DNA of 29,094 nt from contig CAJUFO010000055.1 in NCBI GenBank assembly GCA_910585615.1, forward strand, positions 1-29,094. Reading direction: 5' to 3'. The notes beneath the pieces are model-generated. The model saw nothing but the letters and a program-made list of their open reading frames with translations. It was not told the DNA's origin and ran no database searches. The translations under genes and the position numbers were made by a program. This DNA is from an uncultured Acetatifactor sp. Its GTDB lineage: Bacteria > Bacillota > Clostridia > Lachnospirales > Lachnospiraceae. Positions 1-6,799 of this stretch are shown piece by piece (position 1 is the first letter of the stretch; each line of letters begins with the position of its first letter).

Positions 1-1
1 T

Positions 2-307
2 GAGGACAAAGATTTTGCAGATGGCAAAAGAACTGCATATCTTTGTGCATTTAGAATCAGAACAGATTTCCGTGGTCAGGGATTAGGGGCAAAGCTGATC
101 AGCCATGTGATGGAGCACATAAAGGAATTGGGATATCAAAGGATATCTATTGGTGTTGACACCACAGATATGGCTAATATTCGTTTATATAAGCGGCTTG
201 GTTTTACAATAAAGGTAAAAGAATGTGCAGAAGATCCTTGCGACAGAGACGAAAATATGCAGCCGAAATCATGTCCTTGCTTTTGGCTGTTATATAAAGA
301 GGTCTAA
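2..307 (+). CDS. GNAT-family N-acetyltransferase, C-terminal part (5' end outside window)
   Basis: The reading frame is open from the first bases of the window to a TAA stop, so the start lies upstream. The visible 101 residues contain the acetyl-CoA binding signature of GNAT enzymes (RGQGLGAKL, about residues 29-37 of the visible part) followed by the typical end of the fold (NIRLYKRLGF, a conserved Asn/Tyr segment). Family knowledge: GNAT proteins transfer an acetyl group from acetyl-CoA to an amine on a small molecule, peptide or protein. Nothing here identifies the substrate. The gene is AT-richer than the housekeeping genes further right. It is followed by about 100 bases and then by an insertion element. 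Confidence 0.85.
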   Translation, partial: EDKDFADGKRTAYLCAFRIRTDFRGQGLGAKLISHVMEHIKELGYQRISIGVDTTDMANIRLYKRLGFTIKVKECAEDPCDRDENMQPKSCPCFWLLYKEV

Positions 308-362
308 ATAATCTGCTCGGTTAAGCCTTCCTTTACCCTTCCACCTTATTCCAGAGGCCGGG

Positions 363-379
363 TGTGGGCAGAGCCCACA
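363..379 (+). terminator. Small GC hairpin after the acetyltransferase gene
   Basis: TGTGGGC and GCCCACA form a 7-bp stem with a 3-base loop about 55 bases after the acetyltransferase stop. No run of T follows, so it is only a weak candidate for a transcription end. Confidence 0.3.
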
Positions 380-410
380 AGCCCTTATAAATGCTAAGTT
401 TCCGGCTAAT

Positions 411-1444
411 TAGTGTCTGCTTTTTAAGGCTATAAGCCATTGATTTTACTGACTTTTCGGCATATTTATGATAAAATAATTGCAGGGGTTCTGCTTCCAG
501 GCATCAATTTTCCTTGCAGTTTTACCCCGAATCTTACCGCGGAATGGAGCAAAAAGCCATGTACAGGCCAAGCGACGCAACCCAGCATGCTTTCCTTGGC
601 TTCAACCAGCCCATGGGGCTGCATATGAACCCGGACAACCGATGGGTGAAGCTGGCCGACAGCATCCCATGGGATGGGTTCGAGGCCAAATACGCTGGCC
701 TGTTCCCCAGCGGTACGGGAAATGTTGCGAAGCCCCTGCGCATGGCGCTGGGTGCGCTCATCATCCAGACGAAGTTCCGGTACTCTGACAGGGAGTTGGT
801 GGAACAGATTTCGGAGAACCCATACCTGCAACGCTTCTATGGGCTGCCCGGCTATCAGGAACAGGCTCCTTTCGATGCCAGCACGTTGGTGCTGCTTGGC
901 AAGCGCACCACCATGGAGATGGTCATGGAGGCCAGAGCCTGGACACGGAGGGCTATGGGCGGATTGAGAAGATATCCTTTGGCCCCTATAACGAGGGGGC
1001 CACCCTGCAGGAGACCGTGGAGCGCTTCAGGGAGCGTACCGGGCTCTATCCGGAAAGGGTCCTCGCAGACCAGATATACCGGACACGCGATAACCGCAGG
1101 TACTGCAAAGGACATGGGATACGCCTTTCTGGCCCCCGTCTGGGGAGGCCGGCCGCTGTAGCCTCCGCCAAAGCCAAGAAAAAGGAATATCAGGACAATA
1201 CAGACAGGATTGCGGTGGAGCGGGCTTTCAGCCTGGGCAAACGATGCTATGGCATGGGGCTTATCGTGACCAAACTGGAAGAGATCCATCTGACCACAAT
1301 CGCATTGTCTGTATTCGTGACGAACCTCTTTAAGCTTCAGAGGCGGATACACTCTGCCTTTTTGTGGCTATGTCAATATCTTGGTACAAAATATGCTATA
1401 TTAAGTTTTTGCGTAGCTTAGCTGAACTTAATCAGCAGACACTA
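411..1444 (+). mobile_element. IS5/IS1182-like insertion element, internally deleted copy 1
   Basis: The element is 1034 bp. Its ends are inverted repeats: TAGTGTCTGCTTTTTAAG at the left and, read from the right end, TAGTGTCTGCTGATTAAG, matching at 16 of 18 positions. It carries one transposase gene on the plus strand, which is broken. TAAT occurs just outside the left end (407-410) and two bases outside the right end (1447-1450). That could be a target duplication, but the surroundings are AT-rich and a TAAT lies in the same place at copy 2, so it may be part of the end or of the target preference. A second, shorter copy in the same orientation lies at 3733-4130. Confidence 0.85.
544..1421 (+). 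pseudogene. Transposase (IS5/IS1182-like, DDE type), frameshifted with internal deletion
   Basis: The N-terminal half reads in frame from ATG 544 and shows the DUF772-like start of this transposase group (for example SGTGNVAKPLRMALGALII and YSDRELVEQISENPYLQRFY). Near 930 the frame is lost. The protein resumes in another frame as LDTEGYGRIEKISF and runs on to the catalytic-Glu region (DNTDRIAVERAFSLGKRC) and a stop at 1421. Family knowledge: intact relatives have roughly 450-500 residues, with the first catalytic Asp in the segment missing here. The fused product would therefore lack an active site. The start is uncertain because no strong ribosome site is visible; an in-frame TTG lies at 514. 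Confidence 0.85.
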
Positions 1445-1553
1445 TTTAATCATTATACTACACCCGCTATCCATACACAATTATTTCTATCACCAACGCC
1501 TCCTTTAATCCTTTGGCATCGCTTATGCTATATTTTTCTTTTTTAATTTAAAA

Positions 1554-1583
1554 GGGGCTTCAGAGAAAACTCTCAGAAGCCCC
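1554..1583 (-). terminator. Intrinsic terminator of the displaced tuf 3' end
   Basis: On the minus strand an 8-bp stem (GGGGCTTC with GAAGCCCC, plus inner AGAG/CTCT pairing) is followed by TTTT. It lies about 20 bases after the stop codon of the tuf fragment, where a tuf terminator is expected. The gene fragment and its terminator therefore appear to have stayed together. Confidence 0.75.
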
Positions 1584-1604
1584 ATAAATTCATTGAATTT
1601 TCAA

Positions 1605-1658
1605 TCACTCGATGATAGCAGCCACACGACCGGAACCAACTGTTCTACCACCCTCACG
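1605..1658 (-). pseudogene. tuf: 3' end of an elongation factor Tu gene (tuf), orphan fragment
   Basis: Read on the minus strand, these bases encode the 17 residues REGGRTVGSGRVAAIIE and a TGA stop. This is the very conserved carboxyl end of bacterial EF-Tu, usually preceded by RFAI. Upstream of the Arg codon the match stops abruptly: the frame reads TTEN instead of RFAI, and nothing further resembles EF-Tu. No complete tuf gene is present in the window. A gene end with its terminator but without its body is what remains when an integrative element enters the 3' end of a gene and supplies a new copy of that end at its other boundary. That origin is inferred. Confidence 0.85.
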
Positions 1659-1761
1659 GTTTTCTGTGGTGGAAATCGGGGTAATTTTGTGTGATTTTCA
1701 GGGCTTTTTCGGTGGTTTTTTCTTTGATATGCACCTTGTATCTGACGTTTTGGGAATTTTT

Positions 1762-1782
1762 GTTATCATGGTGTTATCATGG
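1762..1782. repeat. Tandem 10-mer with 11-bp period
   Basis: GTTATCATGG occurs twice in direct orientation (1762-1771 and 1773-1782), separated by one base. It lies between the tuf fragment and the AACGCATT array and may belong to the same recombination site. Confidence 0.7.
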
Positions 1783-1807
1783 AGCAAATTGCGTTTGTTT
1801 CGCTTTC

Positions 1808-1869
1808 AATGCGTTTTCAAATGCGTCTCCCACTCAAAAAACGCATTTAGAACGCATTAAAAACGCATT
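1808..1869. repeat. Phased octamer array, candidate integrase arm sites
   Basis: The octamer AACGCATT occurs at 1840, 1851 and 1862, exactly 11 bp apart. Its reverse complement core AATGCGT occurs at 1808 and 1820, 12 bp apart. Together they also form an imperfect inverted repeat of about 18 bp. Evenly phased short repeats beside an attachment core are typical of the arm sites bound by tyrosine integrases. They could instead be operators for a DNA-binding protein such as the neighbouring AlbA_2 protein. The array ends about 9 bp before that gene's stop codon. Confidence 0.6.
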
Positions 1870-1877
1870 GAAACACA

Positions 1878-3527
1878 TTAATTTCTATAATACCTAGCTA
1901 CACGTCCCTGCCCTTCCAATCGCAATATTCCTTCAGATCGCATCTTATCCAAAGTAATTCTCGCCTGCTGCCTCGTAAATCCGCACAGTTCTCGAATTTT
2001 TTCATTCGTAATAAATTCAGCAGACTGCAAATATTCCTCTATCAAACTTTTGGCTTTTACATAACGAATCACTGTATCTTGAGTGTATTCTACATCAGAT
2101 TTAATTGCGTCATAAACTTTAGCTGTCAACATATACTCTTTACCAGATAATCCAATCAAACCATCCCGTACAAGATTATTACAGCTTTTTCGCGTCTCCG
2201 TCAAAGGCAACTGTGTCAATTCCTGTGCCTCAGACAATATGATTCTTTTATTATCTGTCAAATACCGCAATATCATTAGTTCCGACAATGGTAGAATCTT
2301 TTGCAACTTGTCCTGCTCACTGGCTATAAACTTAACAAAATTCACATCATCAATCGCACTAAATATAGTCAGCGTCACTGCTTCATTGTATGCATGATAC
2401 TGCGGATATGGTTTCCCTGAAGAAATCATCTCACGAAAGATAATATCAACACCTTGTCCCGTTCTTTGCACATATTTCAGCCTTTGTAATGTCTCCGCAA
2501 TCAATTTATTTCTCGGCGTGGACGGATGCGTAATTATATTTTTCTCATTCACTCCCTCCGGAAACGCGCCCGGATTTTCAATCACAATTCTATCCGGATA
2601 ATGCTTTACATATACTGCTCCCATATTCAGATAATCTCTATGTGATAACGCATTCAAGAGTGCCTCTTGAAATACCTTTTCAGAAAAGTCCTCAACTTCT
2701 AATCGAAACAGCCCTACCTGTACATTTACGATTTTATTCGTATTTTGTATCTTCTCCGTTAAACGGTCAATCACAGATATTATCGGCTGTTTTAAGTCCA
2801 ATCGGGAATCATACTCTTCCATATTGTCCGCTGAATAATGAAGATATATCACTTCTGCCTGCGGCAGCAATCGATTAATCGCCGTCTCTTTACCCACAAA
2901 AAGCAATCCCGCAACCGTAAGCTTGTCAACACCTTCATCTTCTTTTATCAATCCCAAATCCCTCAAAAAAGACATATCTTCTAATTCAGGTAAGGAAGAT
3001 TTCGGATCACGCATTTTCAATTTTTCCTTTAGATTATATATCTCCAATGCATTTATATCTTCTACCGTACTATCTGCCATAATCTTTCCTGAAAAGTCAG
3101 GATTTTGAATAGAAGTATACTTATTGCTCATTTCATCCGGATAATAGGGTTTTGAATTCTTACCTAATCGTTTTAAGCATCTTCCATCTGAAGTAGCATA
3201 TGTCGTTCCATCCCTCTCAACTTTTATTGCCAGCACATCTTTTCCCTCATAGTGAATCACTTCTATTTCCGTAAATAACGCCGGACGAGTCCTATCATAG
3301 ATAGATTCCATAATTTTCTGCTCATCATATCTGTTACAGCCTGTCACTGTTCCATCATCTTCGACACCCAAATAAACCGTACCACCTTTGGCATTGGCAA
3401 AGGCAACAAGCTCATCTACAGCTAAAGAAATACGCTCTCGCATATCCTTAGCATATATCCATGTTTTAAATTCAACGGTTAAATTCTCACCTTTTGAAAG
3501 AACCTGCTCAAACTCGGTTATTGTCAA
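1878..3527 (-). CDS. AlbA_2 domain / GHKL-like ATP-binding transcriptional regulator (COG2865 type)
   Basis: The 549-residue protein has three parts. The N-terminal AlbA_2 (Schlafen-like, nucleic-acid-binding) domain covers about residues 12-130, with NLTVEFKTW and the conserved FANAKGGTVYLGVEDDG. A middle domain of the HATPase_c_4 type contains FQEALLNALSHRDY and RIVIENPGAFP. The C-terminal part has winged-helix segments. Family knowledge: such proteins are annotated as putative transcriptional regulators or RecG-like ATP-binding proteins, are common on mobile elements, and mostly lack a defined function. The start is TTG at 3527, chosen because GGAGGG lies 7 bases upstream. It follows closely on the stop of a small ORF, which suggests translational coupling. 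The gene lies between the two insertion-element copies and is AT-richer than the core genes. Confidence 0.85.
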   Translation of the reverse strand: MTITEFEQVLSKGENLTVEFKTWIYAKDMRERISLAVDELVAFANAKGGTVYLGVEDDGTVTGCNRYDEQKIMESIYDRTRPALFTEIEVIHYEGKDVLAIKVERDGTTYATSDGRCLKRLGKNSKPYYPDEMSNKYTSIQNPDFSGKIMADSTVEDINALEIYNLKEKLKMRDPKSSLPELEDMSFLRDLGLIKEDEGVDKLTVAGLLFVGKETAINRLLPQAEVIYLHYSADNMEEYDSRLDLKQPIISVIDRLTEKIQNTNKIVNVQVGLFRLEVEDFSEKVFQEALLNALSHRDYLNMGAVYVKHYPDRIVIENPGAFPEGVNEKNIITHPSTPRNKLIAETLQRLKYVQRTGQGVDIIFREMISSGKPYPQYHAYNEAVTLTIFSAIDDVNFVKFIASEQDKLQKILPLSELMILRYLTDNKRIILSEAQELTQLPLTETRKSCNNLVRDGLIGLSGKEYMLTAKVYDAIKSDVEYTQDTVIRYVKAKSLIEEYLQSAEFITNEKIRELCGFTRQQARITLDKMRSEGILRLEGQGRVARYYRN

Positions 3528-3542
3528 ATATATGCCCTCCTG

Positions 3543-3725
3543 TCATTTCATTTTATTATTACGAAATATTTGATATGCCAAAAAATTATTATATACACTC
3601 TTCGCACTTTTTTCACATTCCATCATCTGATATCTTTCATTATTTCTAACAACCCCAACATAGGGTATTCCCCTTCTTTTACATATATCAATGATTTCTC
3701 GCCGTTGATCATTTTTCATATTCAC
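3543..3725 (-). CDS. Small protein of unknown function, possibly cut by the insertion element
   Basis: This ORF of up to 60 residues begins with GTG 3725 or ATG 3719 and ends 15 bases before the TTG start of the AlbA_2 gene, with that gene's ribosome site in between. The spacing looks like an operon. The sequence is charged (RREIIDICKRRGIPYVGVV) and I do not recognise it. Its 5' end lies only a few bases from the end of insertion copy 2, and an in-frame stop lies inside the element. It may therefore be the surviving C-terminus of a longer gene whose front was lost. Confidence 0.45.
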   Translation of the reverse strand: MNMKNDQRREIIDICKRRGIPYVGVVRNNERYQMMECEKSAKSVYNNFLAYQIFRNNKMK

Positions 3726-3732
3726 GCCTAAT

Positions 3733-4130
3733 TAGTGTCTGCTTTTTAAGTCTATAAGCCATTGATTTTACTGACTTTTCGGCATATTTATGATAAAATA
3801 ATTGCAGGGGTTCTGCTTCCAGGCATCAATTTTCCTTGCAGTTTTACCCCGAATCTTACCGCGGAATGGAGCAAAGAGCCATGTACAGGCCAAGCGACAC
3901 AACCCAGCATGCTTTCCTTGGCTTCAACCAGCCCATGGCATGGGGCTTATCGTGACCAAACTGGAAGAGACCCATCTGACCACAATCGCATTGTCTGTAT
4001 TCGTGACGAACCTCTTTAAGCTTCAGAGGCGGATACACTCTGCCTTTTTGTGGCTATGTCAATATCTTGGTACAAAATATGCTATATTAAGTTTTTGCGT
4101 AGCTTAGCTGAACTTAATCAGCAGACACTA
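3733..4130 (+). mobile_element. MITE-like deletion derivative of the same insertion element (copy 2)
   Basis: The 398-bp element has the same ends as copy 1. The left 204 bases match 411-616 of copy 1 and the right 192 bases match 1253-1444, with only a few single-base differences. The join corresponds to a deletion of 636 bases at a 4-base microhomology (ATGG, 613-616 and 1249-1252 of copy 1). The length arithmetic is exact: 1034 minus 636 equals 398. No transposase remains, so it could move only in trans. TAAT lies immediately left (3729-3732) and two bases beyond the right end (4133-4136). Confidence 0.85.
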
Positions 4131-4205
4131 TCTAATAAGCAGTTTCAGTTCATTCCGCTCTCTCAGAAACATCCATAGAATGCTCTGCTGACCATCCGGC
4201 TTTTT

Positions 4206-4316
4206 CCTTAGGAATTGTCGGAAAATAACTGATGCAACTTGTTTAGGAGAAAGCCCAGAAATACAACGAAAACGGCTATAAACTCGCATCAGTTATTTGT
4301 AGACAATTCCTTAAGG
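4206..4316. repeat. Long imperfect inverted repeat (30-bp arms)
   Basis: The left arm 4206-4235 and right arm 4286-4316 are reverse complements apart from a few positions; both contain GGAATTGTC and AAATAACTGATGC. The loop is about 50 bases. No ORF explains it. The right arm overlaps what looks like the decayed end of the Rpn-like pseudogene. It may be a small palindromic element or a structured transcript end. Confidence 0.7.
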
Positions 4317-4379
4317 TTCTCAGTGCTTTCAGCAAAGCCGAAATCCTTTCCTTTTTTGCCGCATTCTGTTTCATTTTCT

Positions 4380-4574
4380 CTATTGCATTTCTTCAAGCCT
4401 GTCTTCATCCTGCGAATACTTGATGAACGACAAAACCTCCTTCAACGATGTCCTGAACTTGTCAAAATCGCCATCCGTTATGGATGCCGGGGCAATCAGG
4501 TTAATCTTATAATCTGGCATCAGCGCATGAACCCTCACATCCTGTTTTATACACACTCCACACCACTTCTCCAT
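4380..4574 (-). pseudogene. Rpn-family nuclease / PD-(D/E)XK transposase-like protein, fragment
   Basis: The C-terminal part of this 64-residue frame (LMPDYKINLIAPASITDGDF, then FRTSLKEVLSFIKYSQDE) matches the conserved middle-to-late segment of Rpn-type proteins, the recombination-promoting nuclease or putative transposase family of about 300 residues. The upstream catalytic domain is missing. A YYGE-like stretch just upstream (about 4570-4580) is in another frame. Downstream, a different frame gives AIEKMKQNAAKKERISALLK, which resembles the family's usual tail. The gene therefore appears to have lost its front and suffered at least one internal deletion or frameshift. Confidence 0.65.
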
Positions 4575-4695
4575 AATATGGAATCAATGAATCATGTGTA
4601 AGCATCGTCATATTTTCGCATTTAGCCTGTGCCAGCAGAATCATTATAACAGAACCAACAATAAATTACACTCTATTTTTCTGCTGTTATTCATT

Positions 4696-5082
4696 CTACT
4701 CCAGGACTGTCATGGCCTCATAATCCGGGATATAGTTCCGCCTGTCCGTCATGATGTCCCGAAGCTGTCTTATGGTGGCAGCAGGATCAGCCCGTGGACT
4801 ATCGCAGGGAGACCCCTGCTGCCCTTGTCGGATTCGCCGCCCGGCTCTTTCTGCCGGGGACGCAATATCCGGCATCCGCATGGTCCTTCGGATGTCCTGC
4901 CATATCTGCACCTTCTACCAACTCCGTAGGAGCCCGGCAGCGGCTGATAGCTCAATGCCGGTGCATCCGAAGTCCGGCATGTCGTGGTTATAAACATAGG
5001 CCAGCGGCCCCATCCCCTTCAGGCCATCCCAATCTAGGCCCCATTCCTCCGCATGGTCGCTTACATAGAGGTATGCGTCCAT
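4696..5082 (-). pseudogene. Unknown small protein ORF broken by an in-frame TAG
   Basis: From ATG 5082 the frame encodes 55 residues beginning MDAYLYVSDHAEEWGLDWDG and containing AYVYNHDMPDFGCTGIEL, then meets TAG at 4915-4917. The same frame stays open for another 70 or so residues and ends in RRNYIPDYEAMTVLE at 4696. The start lies 9 bases after the stop of the DUF5688 remnant, so the two were probably co-transcribed. I cannot name the family. The sequence after the TAG (many Arg and Pro) looks less protein-like at first and more so at the end, so a frameshift plus decay is as likely as a single nonsense change. Confidence 0.45.
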
Positions 5083-5091
5083 CCTGGCCCT

Positions 5092-5340
5092 TCATGCTAT
5101 GCTGAGCCTGCCCTCAGCACGGCTGTACCGGTAGAGGCTGTCGGACAGCACCTCTGCCGGGTCCACCTGCGTCCGGTTCACTTCCCTGATTATCTCCTTC
5201 AGCTCCGTGGGCTGCTGGGCACCGATGTCAGGCAGCAGGATCATCTCGTGGATCGAGCTGGGGATGACATAGAGGTCGCGCCCCTCTTTCCAGGCCAGCC
5301 GCTCCAGCACGCCCGGATAGAGCACGCAGGCCGCGCCCAT
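5092..5340 (-). pseudogene. DUF5688 family protein, C-terminal remnant
   Basis: The 82 residues align over their whole length with the last 82 residues of the intact DUF5688 protein at 18210-19118. Shared stretches include PSSIHE, EVNRTQV and EVLSDSLY. About 220 residues that should precede them are absent, and no matching frame is seen upstream. It is a truncated paralogue. Its presence next to other remnants suggests that this block was assembled by recombination. The function of DUF5688 is unknown to me. Confidence 0.8.
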
Positions 5341-5433
5341 GCATCTCCTATCCGGACAAGCAAAAAGGAGAACCCCTCTGCAGAGTCCTCCAAAAACAGA
5401 TTAAGGAGCGCCCAGCATGTGCCGGTACGCCCC

Positions 5434-5715
5434 TCATCCTGTCTGTCCTATATCAGTTGCCCTATGTGCCTCTGCCTTTACCCCTGGCCATTCCTCCACA
5501 CTTCCCTCCCTGACATTAATAAAGGGAGGCCCCACAGCGGGCCCTCCCTCTTTTACGCATATTTCCATTTGATATATCATAATTTCCACCATTTCCTTAC
5601 TCTTCTGGATACTTTTCTGCAGTTCTGCTTCATCAACCTTATGGTCTGGATCTGGTGTGACTATTTTCAATGGTTCAAAGCTATATTCCAAATCATTCAG
5701 AGATGTCCTTCCCAT
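5434..5715 (-). CDS. Small orphan protein of unknown function
   Basis: ATG 5715 is preceded by GAGG with an 8-base gap, a credible ribosome site. The first 57 or so residues look like a real protein (SFEPLKIVTPDPDHKVDEAE, then a helical, charged stretch ending EICVKEG). After that the frame runs straight through a terminator-like hairpin at 5521-5553, giving a Gly/Pro-rich tail that may be junk. The original stop may have been lost by a small deletion, or the ORF may be a broken 5' fragment. I do not recognise the family. Confidence 0.4.
   Translation of the reverse strand: MGRTSLNDLEYSFEPLKIVTPDPDHKVDEAELQKSIQKSKEMVEIMIYQMEICVKEGGPAVGPPFINVREGSVEEWPGVKAEAHRATDIGQTG
5521..5553. terminator. 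Terminator-like hairpin (T tracts on both sides)
   Basis: AAAGGGAGG-CCC pairs with GGG-CCCTCCC, flanked by A on the left and T on the right, so it could end transcription in either direction. It lies inside the 3' half of the small ORF at 5434-5715, which casts doubt on that half. Confidence 0.6.
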
Positions 5716-5837
5716 AACCAATACCTCACTTTCTACCGATACCCCATTCTGTACCCCATTTTCACATGAAATCCTGGCGCAAAACGGGGGATTTCATCGA
5801 CCTCCGCCTCAAACCGCAATAGCGCAAATCCGCATGT

Positions 5838-6764
5838 CTACTGCCTTTTCTCCTCTTTCCCCAGCTCGTAGGGAGTGACCTGATAGACGTAGTAATTGAG
5901 CCAGTTGCTGTAGAGGTTGTTGCTGTGGGCGCGCCACTGGAGCAGGGGCTTCTCCTTCGGGTCGTCATTCGGATAATAATTATACGGAATCTGGATATCC
6001 AATCCCTTGTTCAGATCCCGGTAGTACTCATTGTTCAGGGAGTATCTGTCATACTCCGGGTGGCCGGTGACGAATATCTTCTTCCCCTCCTGGGCCATGG
6101 CCAGATATACGCCGGCCACCGGGGACTCCGCCAGCACCGTCAGCTCCTTGCAGGCATGGATGGCGTCCGCCGGGGTCTCCGTATGGCGGCTCTGGGGCGC
6201 CAGGAAGATGTCGTCGAAGCCCCTCACCAGAGGAATCTTGCGGTTCCTCACCTTGTGCTCGTAGATGCCGAAGAGTTTCTGGGGCAGGAGCTTTTTGTTG
6301 ATGCCATAATAATGGTAGAGGCCTGCCTGGGCCGCCCAGCAGATGTGCAGAGTGGATGTCACATGGGTCTGGGCCCAGTCCAGGATCTCGCAGATTTCCT
6401 CCCAGTAGTCCACCTCCTCGAAGGGGATGTCCTCCACCGGCGCCCCCGTCACGATCATGCCGTCGTAGTCCCTGTCCCGTATCTCGTCCAGGGTGCTGTA
6501 GAATTTGTTCAGATGGCTGGCCGAGGTATTCAGGGACACATGGCTCTTCACGTTGATGAAAGTCACGTCCACCTGCAGGGGCGTGTTGGACAGGGCCCGC
6601 AGCAGCTGCAGCTCCGTGTCCTGCTTGACGGGCATGTTGTTCAGGATCAATACCTCCAGGGGGCGGATGTCCTGATGGATGGCCCGCAGCTCGTCCATGA
6701 CGAATATATTCTCGTTGATCAGTATCTCTTTTGCCGGCAAATCGCTTTGTACCTTGATGGGCAT
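5838..6764 (-). CDS. metA: Homoserine O-acetyltransferase (MetA type)
   Basis: The 308-residue protein matches the MetA family over its full length, in the glutamine amidotransferase-like fold. It activates homoserine for methionine synthesis in the cytoplasm. Catalytic residues are in the expected places: Cys142 in HICWAAQ, and His235 and Glu237 in TGHPEY. Residue 111 is Glu (TGAPVE). In this family Glu111 goes with acetyl-CoA and Gly111 with succinyl-CoA, so O-acetylhomoserine is the predicted product even though databases often call the family a succinyltransferase. The gene starts 35 bases after the ligA stop and is probably co-transcribed with it. No S-box or T-box leader fits in that gap. 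Confidence 0.95.
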   Translation of the reverse strand: MPIKVQSDLPAKEILINENIFVMDELRAIHQDIRPLEVLILNNMPVKQDTELQLLRALSNTPLQVDVTFINVKSHVSLNTSASHLNKFYSTLDEIRDRDYDGMIVTGAPVEDIPFEEVDYWEEICEILDWAQTHVTSTLHICWAAQAGLYHYYGINKKLLPQKLFGIYEHKVRNRKIPLVRGFDDIFLAPQSRHTETPADAIHACKELTVLAESPVAGVYLAMAQEGKKIFVTGHPEYDRYSLNNEYYRDLNKGLDIQIPYNYYPNDDPKEKPLLQWRAHSNNLYSNWLNYYVYQVTPYELGKEEKRQ

Positions 6765-6799
6765 TTTGGTTTCCTCCTATATTTCATTCCTATTTTTTC

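Noticed and set aside
1445..3732. Functional composite transposon
   Set aside because: Both flanking copies lack a working transposase, and the tuf fragment inside the block shows a different origin for at least part of it.
6765..6799. Methionine riboswitch (S-box) or T-box ahead of metA
   Set aside because: Only 35 bases separate ligA and metA, too few for either structure.
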